Of a stretch of 64,000 nt of DNA, positions 36,090 through 47,589 are shown piece by piece (positions within the stretch are counted from its first letter, which is position 1; each line of letters starts with the position of its first letter). Where the stretch lies: assembly GCF_020151015.1 (NCBI RefSeq), contig NZ_CP083746.1, forward strand, positions 3,501,001-3,565,000, in the 5' to 3' direction. Source of the DNA: Pseudomonas sp. p1(2021b). GTDB taxonomy: Bacteria; Pseudomonadota; Gammaproteobacteria; Pseudomonadales; Pseudomonadaceae. Position numbers and translations under genes: made by a program. The notes under the pieces are model-generated. The model made no database searches. It worked only from the letters and a program-made list of their open reading frames with translations, and was not told the DNA's origin.

Positions 36090-36557
36090 ATGCACGACAC
36101 TACCCTGCTGCAATTGATCGAAAACGACATCGCGCCCACCCAGGAGCTGCTCGAACTGCTCCAGAAGGAAGCCGTCGCCCTGCATGGCCGTGACATGGCA
36201 CTGCTGGAGCATATCCTGGCGCGCAAACAGTCGTTGATCGTCTTGCTCGAGCAGCAGGGCATGCGACGCAACCAGCTGCTCACCGGGCTCGGCCTTTCCG
36301 CTGACCGCGAAGGCGTGAAGGCCTTGGCGGAACAATCAACGGTAGGCGAGGTCTTGCTGCAACGTTTGGACGCGCTCTCCCAATTGATGGATGCCTGCCA
36401 GGCCGCCAACGCGACCAACGGCCGGATCATCCAGGTGCAACAGCTCGCCACCGCCAACCAGATCCGCATCCTCAACGGCGGCGACTCTCCCTCGCTCTAC
36501 GACAGCCGTGGCACCACCTCGCCCATGGCCAAGGCACGGGCTATCAGCCAAGTGTGA
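36090..36557 (+). CDS. flgN: Flagellar export chaperone FlgN
   Basis: A 155-residue helical chaperone for the junction proteins FlgK and FlgL. It has the long coiled N-terminal region (LLQLIENDIAPTQELLELLQ) and the C-terminal NATNGRIIQVQQLATANQIR segment typical of FlgN. It lies 48 nt after flgM, in the same transcription unit. Confidence 0.93.
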   Translation: MHDTTLLQLIENDIAPTQELLELLQKEAVALHGRDMALLEHILARKQSLIVLLEQQGMRRNQLLTGLGLSADREGVKALAEQSTVGEVLLQRLDALSQLMDACQAANATNGRIIQVQQLATANQIRILNGGDSPSLYDSRGTTSPMAKARAISQV

Positions 36558-36637
36558 TTACCGCTATCAAGGCACGGAACATACTGGCAAAATGCCGTTA
36601 CTTGCGTGTGTCGTTTTTGCCTGGAGATTGAAAACCC

Positions 36638-37381
36638 GTGTTCAATGAAACCGATGCCCCGCAACCGCCGAAGGTGCTGACCACGCCTTTGGAGATCGCG
36701 GCCAACCTGCGCCAGCTGCAAGATAGCCATGATCCCTTGATTATCACCTTCCACGAGCGCAGCCAGCGGTTCCAGAGCTACGTGGTACACGTGGACCGTG
36801 ACAGCAATACCCTGGCGCTGGACGAGATGATTCCGCGCGACGGGGAAAAATACATCGAGAACGGCGAACCGTTCCGCATCGAAGGTTTCCATGACGGGGT
36901 GCGCATCGCCTGGGATTGCGATGACGCACCGACCATCACCGAGATCAACGGCCACCGCTGCTACCGCAGCGCCCTGCCCAGCGAAGTGACCTACCACCAA
37001 CGGCGCAACGCCTTCCGCGCCGCGCTCAAGCTGTCGCAGCTGGTCGATATCGTGCTCGACGGCGAAAAGCTCAAGGGCAAGGGCGCCCTGCGCGGCAAGC
37101 TGCTGGACATCTCCGCCACCGGTTGCAAGCTGCGCTTCGAGGGCAATGTCGAAGAGCGCCTGCAACTGGGCCAGGTCTACGAGCGCTTTGCCGCCGCGGC
37201 CCCGCTGAGTATCCCGCAAGCGATGGTGGAGCTGCGCCACCTGCACTTCGAGGAGCGCGCCAATACCACGTTCGCCGGGGTACGCTTTCACAACCTCAAC
37301 GGCCAACTGCAGCGCAAGGTCGAGAGCTTCGTGTACCAATTGCAGCGTGAGGCACGGCGGTTCGACAAAGACGACTATTGA
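36638..37381 (+). CDS. ycgR: c-di-GMP-binding flagellar brake YcgR
   Basis: A 247-residue protein with N-terminal YcgR domain (about 15-115) and C-terminal PilZ domain (about 120-235). The PilZ c-di-GMP residues are present: QRRNAFR (RxxxR) and DISATG (D/NxSxxG). On binding c-di-GMP it acts on the rotor/stator to slow swimming. The start is GTG with GGAG upstream. It follows flgN by 80 nt and ends before a clear terminator at 37398. Confidence 0.94.
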   Translation: MFNETDAPQPPKVLTTPLEIAANLRQLQDSHDPLIITFHERSQRFQSYVVHVDRDSNTLALDEMIPRDGEKYIENGEPFRIEGFHDGVRIAWDCDDAPTITEINGHRCYRSALPSEVTYHQRRNAFRAALKLSQLVDIVLDGEKLKGKGALRGKLLDISATGCKLRFEGNVEERLQLGQVYERFAAAAPLSIPQAMVELRHLHFEERANTTFAGVRFHNLNGQLQRKVESFVYQLQREARRFDKDDY

Positions 37382-37397
37382 GCCTTGCTGGGCCATG

Positions 37398-37433
37398 AAA
37401 AACGCCACCCGACCGGGTGGCGTTTTCGTTTTT
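37398..37433. terminator. Bidirectional terminator between ycgR and the MFS gene
   Basis: AAAACGCCACCC-gacc-GGGTGGCGTTTT followed by CGTTTTT. It ends the flgMN-ycgR unit and can also end the convergent MFS transcript. Confidence 0.92.
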
Positions 37434-37449
37434 ACAGCTCCAGGGGAAG

Positions 37450-37476
37450 AATCGCGGGACAAGCCCGCGATGAGGC
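37450..37476. repeat. REP fragment
   Basis: ATCGCGGGACAAGCCCGCGAT, a short palindromic REP unit between the terminator and the MFS gene. Confidence 0.65.
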
Positions 37477-37488
37477 CGACCCTGCCAC

Positions 37489-38832
37489 CTAGATCGACTT
37501 ATCGACCTCCGCCTGCGGCTCGACCTCTTCGGCCTTGGCCTTCTGTTCCTCAGCCTCGGTATCCTCTGCGGCCACCGGCGCCTGCATCACCTCCTGCACC
37601 GTCTGCTCATCCACCCGCGGGTCGAGCGCCGCCGACAACGGCGAACCGGCCGCTGGCATGGCCACGTGGCCCAGTGGCGCGTCCTGCACCTGGTGCAACC
37701 CGGTGACCGCCTTCGGCCGGATACGCCACACCAGCACCAAGGCGAAGAACAGGAAGAAGGCGTACAGCATCTGCGGCCCCAACGCTTTCATCAGCACGCC
37801 AGCCGCCAACGGCCCGATACAGGCCCCCACGCCGTAGGTCACCAGCAACATGGCCGTCAGCGAGACACGCCGCTCGCTTTCGACATGGTCGTTGGAAAAC
37901 GCGACCGCCAGCGGATACAGGCAGAACTGCAGCAGCGAAATCACGAAACCGATGGCGAACAGCAACTCCAGCGGCACGCTGGACAGCACCGCCAGCGGCA
38001 ATGCAGCCAGCGCCAGGCCGATCGAGACGCTACGGATCAGCACAGCTCGGTCGTAGCGGTCCGACAGCCAACCCAGCGGCCACTGCACCACCAACCCCGC
38101 GAAAATGCAGCTACCCATGAACAGACCGATCTGCTCGGTGGTCAGCCCCTGTTTGGCCGCATACAACGGCGCCAGGCCGTAGAACGAACCCACGATCAGG
38201 CCCGAGCCCAGCACCGTGGACAGGGACTGGGGTACCCGTTTGAGGAAGAACTTCGGCTCCATCGGCGCCGGACGCAACGGTGCCGGGTGGATGCGCCGGG
38301 TCATCGCCACCGGCACCAGGCATAAGGCAAAACACATGGCCACCAGCATAAGCAGTTCAGGGCCGAGCTCCGGATGTACCACCAGGATCAACTGGCCGAG
38401 CACCAGGCCCAGGTAGGAGGCGATCATGTAGCCACTGAACACCGCCCCGCGGTGCTTCACATCGGCCTGCTCGTTGAGCCAGCTCTCGATGACCATGTAC
38501 TGGCACATCATCCCCAGGCCGACGATCATCCGCAGCCCTACCCAGACCGGCAACCAGTTGGTCATGCCATGCCCGAGCACGGCGGCGCACACAATGCCGG
38601 CGCATGTGGCATAGGCGCGGATGTGCCCGACCCGGCCGATCAGCCGGTGGCCGATTTTGCCGCCCACCGCCAGGCCGAAATAGTTGGCGGCCATCAAGGC
38701 GCCGACCCAGAGGCTGTCCACATGGTCGGCGGCCAGGCGCAGGGCCAGGTAGGTACTGAGCAGGCCCGAGCCGATCAGCATCATCAAGGCAGCGAAATAC
38801 AGCGACTGAAACGGCTTCCAGATGTTGCGCAT
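37489..38832 (-). CDS. MFS transporter (YcaD-like)
   Basis: A 447-residue major facilitator with 12 predicted membrane helices. Landmarks are SLYFAALMMLIGSGLLSTYL in helix 1, the A-motif-like GGKIGHRLIGRVGH, and GWLSDRYDRAVLIR between helices 8 and 9. The C-terminal about 70 residues are hydrophilic and Glu/Ala-rich (ending EVEPQAEVDKSI), an unusual acidic tail. The ATG of RNIWKPFQSLYF was chosen; a far longer open frame upstream overlaps the ligase gene out of frame. Substrate unknown; YcaD-type members are mostly uncharacterised. A gene of this kind follows ycgR in P. putida. Confidence 0.87.
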   Translation of the reverse strand: MRNIWKPFQSLYFAALMMLIGSGLLSTYLALRLAADHVDSLWVGALMAANYFGLAVGGKIGHRLIGRVGHIRAYATCAGIVCAAVLGHGMTNWLPVWVGLRMIVGLGMMCQYMVIESWLNEQADVKHRGAVFSGYMIASYLGLVLGQLILVVHPELGPELLMLVAMCFALCLVPVAMTRRIHPAPLRPAPMEPKFFLKRVPQSLSTVLGSGLIVGSFYGLAPLYAAKQGLTTEQIGLFMGSCIFAGLVVQWPLGWLSDRYDRAVLIRSVSIGLALAALPLAVLSSVPLELLFAIGFVISLLQFCLYPLAVAFSNDHVESERRVSLTAMLLVTYGVGACIGPLAAGVLMKALGPQMLYAFFLFFALVLVWRIRPKAVTGLHQVQDAPLGHVAMPAAGSPLSAALDPRVDEQTVQEVMQAPVAAEDTEAEEQKAKAEEVEPQAEVDKSI

Positions 38833-38963
38833 ACGTCCCGTCGAACTCCTTGGGTCAGATGGCGTTGGCTTGCAGGCAAGCATAAAAGCAAAATTGCCGC
38901 GGCGCAGGCCCCTGGCAGCGAAATAGCGCAACAGGGGCGCGTCCAGTGCCGGTCGTGTCGCGA

Positions 38964-40307
38964 TCAGGCCTGTGCCGCCAGCACCCGTCGTTCCCAGGGT
39001 GTGATTTCGTCGAGGAAATCGGTCAGCTCCAGGGCCTTGGTGGCAATGTAGCCTTCGATGAACTCGCCGCCGAACAGTTCCCGCGCCAATGCGCTGCGCT
39101 TGAGCCGCTCCAGCGCGGCGTGCAGCGTGCACGGCAGGCTCAGGTGCTCCGGCACGTCGAACTCGCCCTGGATCGCGGGCGTTGGCTGCAGGCCTTGCTC
39201 GATGCCGTGCAGGCCAGCAGCCAGGCTCGCGGCGATGGCCAGGTACGGGTTGGCATCGGCGCCTGGCAAGCGGTTCTCCACCCGCCGCGCCACAGGCGAA
39301 CTGGCCGGGATGCGCAGGCCGGCTGCACGGTTGTCTTCGGACCAGCAGGCATTGTTGGGCGAGGCGTATGGGTGACACAGGCGCTGATAGGAATTGACGT
39401 TGGGGGCGAACAACGCGGTGAAGTCGGCCATGCACGCCTGAAGTCCGCCGATGAACTGATAGAAGGTCGCCGTTGGCTGCCCCGCTTCGTCGCTGAACAC
39501 GTTCCGGCCGCTGCCGATCTCCACCAGGCTCTGGTGGATGTGCATGGAGCTGCCCGGGGTCCGCGCCAGCGGCTTGGCCATGCACACCACCGTCAGGCCG
39601 TGCCTGAGCGCCACCTCCTTGAGCAGGTGCTTGAACAGGAAGGTCTGGTCGGCCAGCAACAGCGGGTCGCCATGCAACAGGTTGATCTCGAACTGGCTGA
39701 CACCCATCTCGTGCATGAAGGTGTCACGGGGCAGGCCAAGCGCGGCCATGCACTGGTAGACCTCGCTGAAGAACGGGCGCAGGCCATTGTTGGAGCTGAC
39801 GCTGAAGGCCGAGTGGCCGAGCTCGCGGCGGCCGTCCTTGCCCACCGGCGGCTGGAACGCCTGGCCTGGGTCGGCATTGGGCGCGAAGACAAAGAATTCG
39901 AGCTCCGTGGCCACCACCGGGGCCAGGCCAAGGGCAGCATAGCGGGCGATCACCGCCTTGAGTTGGCCGCGGGTGGAAAGCCCGGATGGCACGCCATCGA
40001 GCTCGACCGCATCGCAGATGGCCAGGGCCCGGGGCTCGTCGCTCCAGGGCAGGCGGTGAATCTGCGCAGGGTCGGCCACCAGGGCCAGGTCGCCGTCGTC
40101 GCTGCCATAGAAGCGCGCCGGCGGGTAGCCGCCCATGATGCATTGCAGCAATACACCCCGCGCCATCTGCAGGCGACGCCCCTCGAGAAAGCCTTCGGCG
40201 GTCATCACCTTGCCGCGGGGTACGCCGTTGAGGTCGGGGGTGACGCATTCGATCTCATCGATGCCGGTCAAGCGCTCGGCGAATGAGCGCGGGGCTTCGG
40301 TCTTCAT
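38964..40307 (-). CDS. Glutamine-synthetase-family ligase (gamma-glutamylpolyamine synthetase-like)
   Basis: A 447-residue ATP-dependent ligase of the GS-like group that gamma-glutamylates amines. Visible family motifs: PDLNGVPRGKVM near the N terminus, GSSMHIHQSLV (ATP/Glu pocket), NNACWSEDNRAAGLRIP and VENRLPGADANPYLAIAASL. The ATG (KTEAPRSFAERL follows) has AAGGAC upstream, and the motif AACAACAA overlaps this ribosome site, a candidate Crc/Hfq target. Length is typical of PuuA/SpuI-type enzymes, not of GlnA (about 468 with an adenylylation Tyr). The amine substrate cannot be told from sequence. Confidence 0.88.
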   Translation of the reverse strand: MKTEAPRSFAERLTGIDEIECVTPDLNGVPRGKVMTAEGFLEGRRLQMARGVLLQCIMGGYPPARFYGSDDGDLALVADPAQIHRLPWSDEPRALAICDAVELDGVPSGLSTRGQLKAVIARYAALGLAPVVATELEFFVFAPNADPGQAFQPPVGKDGRRELGHSAFSVSSNNGLRPFFSEVYQCMAALGLPRDTFMHEMGVSQFEINLLHGDPLLLADQTFLFKHLLKEVALRHGLTVVCMAKPLARTPGSSMHIHQSLVEIGSGRNVFSDEAGQPTATFYQFIGGLQACMADFTALFAPNVNSYQRLCHPYASPNNACWSEDNRAAGLRIPASSPVARRVENRLPGADANPYLAIAASLAAGLHGIEQGLQPTPAIQGEFDVPEHLSLPCTLHAALERLKRSALARELFGGEFIEGYIATKALELTDFLDEITPWERRVLAAQA

Positions 40308-40317
40308 GACGCTGTCC

Positions 40318-40325
40318 TTGTTGTT
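40318..40325 (-). promoter_or_regulatory. Candidate Crc/Hfq motif, ligase gene
   Basis: AACAACAA on the minus strand (AAnAAnAA), 10 nt before the ATG and overlapping the AAGGAC ribosome site. Confidence 0.6.
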
Positions 40326-40436
40326 GTGTGCTCGTCGGGCACAACATAGGCGCTGGATGTTGAAAATATCAAGCAAGGCGCAGCATCAATGTAGAAATTT
40401 ATTAACACCTCACGATGTTCGCTGCCTGCGCGGACC

Positions 40437-40467
40437 ACTCGCGGGGCAAGCCCGCCCACAGGGATTT
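40437..40467. repeat. REP unit
   Basis: CGCGGGGCAAGCCCGCCCACAGG-type REP unit, single copy, adjacent to the REP pair at 40500. Confidence 0.65.
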
Positions 40468-40499
40468 CGCAAGTCTTGAGGCGGCGCAATCTCGGTGGG

Positions 40500-40600
40500 G
40501 GCGACAGCCTGCGATGGGCCGCAAAGCGGCCCCTTAAGTCTGGAGGGCTCCACCGTTTGAAGGCTTGGGGCTGCTTTGCAGCCCATCGCAGGCTGTCGCC
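40500..40600. repeat. Inverted repeat pair after bkdR
   Basis: GGCGACAGCCTGCGATGGGC and its exact reverse complement enclose GGGGC...-type inner stems. It is a second palindromic family (core 'GCCTGCGATGGGC') distinct from the 'AGGAGCGG' REPs. Confidence 0.85.
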
Positions 40601-40619
40601 ACACAGGCCGGTGCAGATC

Positions 40620-41108
40620 TCACGACTCGCGCAAGGTCATGCCATTGGCCGGCAGCGGCAGCGCGGTCTTGTAGCGCACCTGCTTGAGGGCGAAGCTCGA
40701 GCGGATATTGGCTACCCCTGGCAGCCGCGTCAGGTAGTCGAGGAACCGCTCCAGCGCCTGGATGCTCGGCAGCAGCACGCGCAGCAGGTAGTCGGGGTCA
40801 CCGGTCATCAGGTAGCACTCCATCACCTCGGGCCGCTCGGCAATTTCTTCCTCGAAGCGGTGCAGCGATTGCTCCACCTGCTTCTCCAGGCTCACATGGA
40901 TGAACACGTTCACGTCCAGCCCCAGCACCTCGGGCGCCAGCAGGGTCACTTGCTGACGGATCACCCCCAGCTCCTCCATGGCCTTGACCCGGTTGAAGCA
41001 AGGCGTCGGCGACAGGTTCACCGAGCGGGCCAGCTCTGCGTTGGTGATGCGGGCGTTTTCCTGAAGGCTGTTGAGAATGCCGATATCCGTACGATCGAGT
41101 TTGCGCAT
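40620..41108 (-). CDS. bkdR: Lrp/AsnC-type activator BkdR
   Basis: A 162-residue Lrp-family regulator. N-terminal HTH at about residues 4-60 ([20 protein letters not shown], then [17 protein letters not shown]) and C-terminal RAM domain ([20 protein letters not shown]). In P. putida BkdR activates the bkd operon in response to branched-chain amino acids; here it is divergent from bkdA1 by 197 nt, as in that system. The intergenic region contains an A-rich dyad at 41182-41196 of Lrp type. Confidence 0.95.
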   Translation of the reverse strand: MRKLDRTDIGILNSLQENARITNAELARSVNLSPTPCFNRVKAMEELGVIRQQVTLLAPEVLGLDVNVFIHVSLEKQVEQSLHRFEEEIAERPEVMECYLMTGDPDYLLRVLLPSIQALERFLDYLTRLPGVANIRSSFALKQVRYKTALPLPANGMTLRES

Positions 41109-41181
41109 GAGACAAATTCACCGGTTTTTTGTGTTTATGCGGAATGTTTATCTGGCCCGTCAGGCAAAGGCAATCAACTTG

Positions 41182-41196
41182 AGAGAAAAATTCTCT
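41182..41196. promoter_or_regulatory. A-rich dyad in the bkdR-bkdA1 region (candidate BkdR site)
   Basis: AGAGAA-aaa-TTCTCT, a short dyad with A/T core resembling Lrp-family sites, about midway between the divergent genes. Confidence 0.45.
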
Positions 41197-41227
41197 GGCC
41201 ATCCCCCTATGATGTATTTAGCGCTGA

Positions 41228-42538
<1,311 letters not shown>

Positions 42539-42539
42539 G

Positions 42540-43598
42540 ATGAACGATCACAACAACAGCATCCATCTGGAATCCGCCATGTCCACCACCACCATGACCA
42601 TGATCCAGGCCCTGCGCTCGGCCATGGACATCATGCTCGAGCGCGACGACAACGTGGTGATTTACGGCCAGGACGTCGGCTACTTCGGCGGCGTGTTCCG
42701 TTGCACCGAAGGCCTGCAGGCCAAGTACGGCAAGTCGCGGGTGTTCGACGCGCCGATTTCCGAGAGCGGTATCGTCGGCACCGCCGTGGGCATGGGCGCC
42801 TATGGCCTGCGCCCGGTGGTGGAGATCCAGTTCGCCGACTACTTCTACCCGGCCTCCGACCAGATCGTCTCGGAGATGGCCCGCTTGCGCTACCGCTCGG
42901 CCGGCCAGTTCACCGCCCCGCTGACCCTGCGCATGCCCTGTGGCGGCGGTATCTACGGCGGCCAGACCCACAGCCAGAGCCCGGAGGCGATGTTCACCCA
43001 GGTTTGCGGCCTGCGTACGGTGATGCCATCCAATCCTTATGACGCCAAGGGCTTGCTGATCGCCGCCATCGAATGCGACGACCCGGTGATCTTCCTGGAG
43101 CCCAAGCGCCTGTACAACGGCCCGTTCGACGGCCACCACGATCGCCCGGTGACGCCGTGGTCCAAGCACCCGCAGAGCGCGGTGCCCGACGGCTACTACC
43201 AGGTCCCGCTGGACAAGGCGGCCATTGCCCGCCCGGGCAACGACGTAACCGTGCTCACCTACGGCACCACGGTGTACGTGTCCCAGGTGGCTGCCGAGGA
43301 AACCGGCGTCGACGCCGAGGTCATCGACTTGCGCAGCCTATGGCCGCTGGACCTGGATACCATCGTCGAGTCGGTCAAGAAGACCGGCCGCTGCGTGGTG
43401 GTCCACGAGGCCACCCGTACCTGCGGCTTCGGCGCCGAACTGGTGTCGCTGGTCCAGGAGCATTGCTTCCATCACCTCGAGGCGCCCATCGAGCGCGTCA
43501 CCGGCTGGGACACCCCCTACCCTCACGCACAGGAATGGGCCTACTTCCCCGGCCCTTCGCGGGTAGGTGCGGCATTGAAACGGGTCATGGAGGTCTGA
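42540..43598 (+). CDS. bkdA2: Branched-chain 2-oxoacid dehydrogenase E1 beta
   Basis: A 352-residue E1 beta subunit that forms the alpha2-beta2 E1 tetramer with BkdA1. Landmarks are VVIYGQDVGYFGGVFRCTEG, ISESGIVGTAVGMGAYGLRP and RMPCGGGIYGGQTHSQSPEA. The ATG at 42540 follows the bkdA1 TGA by one base; the frame is open upstream only inside bkdA1. Length fits the known P. putida subunit. It ends directly before bkdB (TGA-ATG). Confidence 0.97.
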   Translation: MNDHNNSIHLESAMSTTTMTMIQALRSAMDIMLERDDNVVIYGQDVGYFGGVFRCTEGLQAKYGKSRVFDAPISESGIVGTAVGMGAYGLRPVVEIQFADYFYPASDQIVSEMARLRYRSAGQFTAPLTLRMPCGGGIYGGQTHSQSPEAMFTQVCGLRTVMPSNPYDAKGLLIAAIECDDPVIFLEPKRLYNGPFDGHHDRPVTPWSKHPQSAVPDGYYQVPLDKAAIARPGNDVTVLTYGTTVYVSQVAAEETGVDAEVIDLRSLWPLDLDTIVESVKKTGRCVVVHEATRTCGFGAELVSLVQEHCFHHLEAPIERVTGWDTPYPHAQEWAYFPGPSRVGAALKRVMEV

Positions 43599-44876
43599 AT
43601 GGGCACGCACGTCATCAAGATGCCGGACATCGGCGAAGGCATCGCACAGGTCGAGTTGGTGGAGTGGTTCGTCAAGGTCGGCGATGTGATCGCCGAGGAC
43701 CAGGTGGTGGCCGATGTCATGACCGACAAAGCCACCGTGGAAATCCCTTCGCCGGTCAGCGGCAAGGTGTTGGCCCTGGGCGGCCAGCCAGGTGAGGTGA
43801 TGGCGGTCGGCAGCGAGCTGATCCGCATCGAAGTCGAAGGCGGCGGCAACCACGTGGATGCGCCGCAGGCCAAGCCGGTCGAAGCCGTCGCGGCCCCTGC
43901 GCCGGCGCCGGTCGTCGAGCCACCGCGCAGCGAACCTCAAGTGGTGGCCAGCCAGCCTGCCAGCACCAGCGCCGCCGCGCCTATCGTGCCGCGCCAGGCC
44001 AGCGATAAGCCGCTGGCCTCCCCGGCCGTGCGCAAGCGCGCCCTGGATGCCGGTATCGAGCTGCGCTACGTGCATGGCAGCGGCCCGGCCGGGCGCATCC
44101 TGCATGAAGACCTCGATGCCTTCATCAGCAAGCCCCACAGCAGCGCCGGCCAGGCGCCGAGCGGCTACGCCAGGCGTACCGACAGCGAGCAGGTCCCGGT
44201 CATCGGCCTGCGCCGCAAGATCGCCCAGCGCATGCAGGACGCCAAGCGCCGCGTCGCCCATTTCAGCTACGTCGAGGAAATCGACGTCACCGCCCTGGAA
44301 GCCCTGCGCCAACAGCTCAACCAGAAGTACGGCGAAAGCCGCGGCAAGCTGACCCTGCTGCCGTTCATCGTGCGCGCCATGGTCGTGGCCCTGCGCGATT
44401 TCCCGCAGATCAACGCCACCTATGACGACGAAGCCCAGGTCATCACCCGCCATGGTGCGGTGCATGTAGGCATCGCCACCCAGGGCGACAATGGCCTGAT
44501 GGTGCCGGTGCTGCGCCATGCCGAAGCCGGCAGCCTGTGGAGCAACGCCGCCGAGATCGCCCGCCTGGCCAACGCCGCGCGCACCAACAAGGCCAGCCGC
44601 GACGAGCTGTCGGGCTCGACTATCACCTTGACCAGCCTCGGCGCACTGGGCGGTATCGCCAGCACGCCAGTGGTCAACACGCCGGAAGTGGCCATCGTCG
44701 GGGTCAACCGCATGGTCGAACGGCCGGTGGTGATCGACGGCCAGATCGTCGTGCGCAAGATGATGAACCTGTCCAGTTCCTTCGACCACCGTGTGGTCGA
44801 TGGCATGGATGCCGCCCTGTTCATCCAGGCCGTACGTGGCCTGCTGGAACAGCCCGCCTGCCTGTTCGTGGAGTGA
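43599..44876 (+). CDS. bkdB: Branched-chain 2-oxoacid dehydrogenase E2 (BkdB)
   Basis: A 425-residue dihydrolipoamide acyltransferase. It has one lipoyl domain with lipoylated K44 ([17 protein letters not shown]), an Ala/Pro-rich linker at about 85-130, the peripheral subunit-binding domain ([20 protein letters not shown]) and the catalytic domain ending in [15 protein letters not shown] with the active-site His and Asp. It forms the core of the complex. The ATG is directly after the bkdA2 TGA. Confidence 0.97.
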   Translation: MGTHVIKMPDIGEGIAQVELVEWFVKVGDVIAEDQVVADVMTDKATVEIPSPVSGKVLALGGQPGEVMAVGSELIRIEVEGGGNHVDAPQAKPVEAVAAPAPAPVVEPPRSEPQVVASQPASTSAAAPIVPRQASDKPLASPAVRKRALDAGIELRYVHGSGPAGRILHEDLDAFISKPHSSAGQAPSGYARRTDSEQVPVIGLRRKIAQRMQDAKRRVAHFSYVEEIDVTALEALRQQLNQKYGESRGKLTLLPFIVRAMVVALRDFPQINATYDDEAQVITRHGAVHVGIATQGDNGLMVPVLRHAEAGSLWSNAAEIARLANAARTNKASRDELSGSTITLTSLGALGGIASTPVVNTPEVAIVGVNRMVERPVVIDGQIVVRKMMNLSSSFDHRVVDGMDAALFIQAVRGLLEQPACLFVE

Positions 44877-44878
44877 GC

Positions 44879-46258
<1,380 letters not shown>

Positions 46259-46284
46259 CACTGAAGCGGCGACGGCCGATTTTA

Positions 46285-46317
46285 CCCGCTGCGCCCCAGG
46301 CGCCGCGGGTCTTTTTT
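46285..46317 (+). terminator. Terminator of the bkd operon
   Basis: CCCGCTGCGC-cccag-GCGCCGCGGG (one mismatch) followed by TCTTTTTT, 27 nt after the lpdV stop. Confidence 0.88.
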
Positions 46318-46341
46318 GTCCGGCTTTGCAAGGCTTGCCCC

Positions 46342-46377
46342 CCCTGTAGGAGCGGGCTTGCCCCGCTCCTACAGGGG
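46342..46377. repeat. REP palindrome after lpdV
   Basis: CCCCTGTAGGAGCGGG-ctt(g)-CCCCGCTCCTACAGGGG, a nearly perfect 16-bp palindrome of the REP family lying between convergent genes. Confidence 0.85.
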
Positions 46378-46388
46378 CCGCCTGCAGC

Positions 46389-47387
46389 TCATTCGAAAAT
46401 GGTGTTCTTGCCCGCCGCCTTGGCCCGGTACAGCGCCTGGTCGGCCCGCGCCAGCAGGTCGTGCTGGTCTTCATCGTCCTGCCAGCGCACCACCCCGAAA
46501 CTCATGGTCAGCCGGCAGTCGCCGATCGGCTCTACCGCCTCCATGGCCTGGCGGATCGCGCCTGAAATCTCCAATGCCTGCTCCACCGGCGTTTGCGGCA
46601 ACACGGCGACGAATTCGTCGCCTCCCCAGCGCGCCAGCAGGTCCTGGGGGCGCAGACAACCCCGGATGCATTCGACCACCTCCACCAGCGCCGCATCGCC
46701 CCGGGCATGGCCGTGGCGGTCGTTGATCGGCTTGAAGTCGTCCACGTCCATGACGATCAGCGACAACGGCTGGCGGAAACGCCGGGCCCGTTCGCATTCC
46801 TGCTGCAGGGTCTTCTCCAGGCGATAGCGGTTGGCAGTGCGGGTCAGCGCGTCGCGCTCAGCCAGCTCCAGGTTCTCCTCGAGCTGGCGTTGCAGTTGCT
46901 GGTTGACCCACGACAGCTCCCGGGTGCGCTCGGCCACCAGGGTTTCCAGGGACTGGTTCTTCTGCTGCAGCTCGATCACCAGGCGCTTGCCGGCATCGAT
47001 GTTGCGGTGCGCGCCGAGCATGCGCGCCACCGAACCATCCTCGTTGCGGGCGATGATATGGCCGCTGTCCTCGATCCACAGGTAACTGCCGTCCTGGCAA
47101 CGGCAACGGTATTCGATGCGGTAGCGCTCGTTGCGCTGGTTGATGTAGGCCTCGAAGTGGGCCATTACCCGGGGGTAGTCCTCCGGGTGGATGACGCTTT
47201 CCCAGGTGAGCACGGTGTTGGCCATGGAATGGCTTTCGTAGCCGAGCATGGCGTACCAGCCGGGGTTGCGGTAGACGTACCCGGAATTGGCATGCCAATC
47301 CCAGATACCGTCGCTGATCAGCTCGAACAAGGTATGCAGCTGCTGCTCGCTGAAACCGGCGGGCACCGGCTTGGACTCCTGACTCAT
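46389..47387 (-). CDS. PAS-GGDEF diguanylate cyclase
   Basis: A 332-residue cytoplasmic protein: PAS domain with PAC (about residues 15-135; LFELISDGIWDWHANSGYVY), a short coiled coil (about 140-175) and a GGDEF domain with intact active site RWGGDEFVAV. The RxxD product-inhibition site is present five residues upstream (RPQD-LLARW-GGDEF). It should therefore make c-di-GMP under feedback control. No membrane segment. The start at SQESKPVPAGF was chosen because upstream residues are low in conservation and overlap a GAGCGC-rich leader. A PAS/GGDEF gene lies after lpdV in P. putida too. c-di-GMP is the ligand of FleQ and YcgR encoded in this window. Confidence 0.92.
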   Translation of the reverse strand: MSQESKPVPAGFSEQQLHTLFELISDGIWDWHANSGYVYRNPGWYAMLGYESHSMANTVLTWESVIHPEDYPRVMAHFEAYINQRNERYRIEYRCRCQDGSYLWIEDSGHIIARNEDGSVARMLGAHRNIDAGKRLVIELQQKNQSLETLVAERTRELSWVNQQLQRQLEENLELAERDALTRTANRYRLEKTLQQECERARRFRQPLSLIVMDVDDFKPINDRHGHARGDAALVEVVECIRGCLRPQDLLARWGGDEFVAVLPQTPVEQALEISGAIRQAMEAVEPIGDCRLTMSFGVVRWQDDEDQHDLLARADQALYRAKAAGKNTIFE

Positions 47388-47538
47388 GACGCGCTCCCTT
47401 GGGCTCCCCTCGGTGGCAAGCATAGCTGCACTGCACAGCCCTGCGGATAGCCCAGCAGGCCGCTTTCGTGCCTTTGCAAGCCCAAGCCTGTACACCTGTA
47501 ACGTTCATGGAACTGCGGCCCAGGCCACTCCCCACCCT

Positions 47539-47583
47539 GTGTAGGAGCGGCCTTGTGCCGCGAAAGGGCCGCGCAGCGGCCCT
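47539..47583. repeat. REP unit after gluconate dehydrogenase operon
   Basis: TGTAGGAGCGGCCTTGTGCC continuing into GCGAAAGGGCCGCGCAGCGG, a single unit just 3' of the cytochrome subunit stop. Confidence 0.8.
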
Positions 47584-47589
47584 CAAGGT

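Larger units (their letters stand above)
40308..40619. other. Intergenic region ligase - bkdR
   Basis: It contains the ligase leader with its Crc/Hfq-type motif and two REP elements (40437-40467, 40500-40600). No gene is visible. Confidence 0.5.

Noticed and set aside
36560..36637. Sigma-28-like element before ycgR (TCAA-N15-GGCAAAAT)
   Set aside because: Only about half of the -10 bases match; ycgR can be read from the flgM promoter.
37489..39585. A 698-codon minus-strand frame suggesting an N-terminal extension of the MFS protein
   Set aside because: The extension overlaps the ligase gene out of frame and has no transporter features; the ATG at 38832 starts directly before helix 1.
46342..46377. 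Second terminator after lpdV
   Set aside because: The palindrome belongs to the REP family and has no T run; the real terminator with T6 is at 46285-46317.
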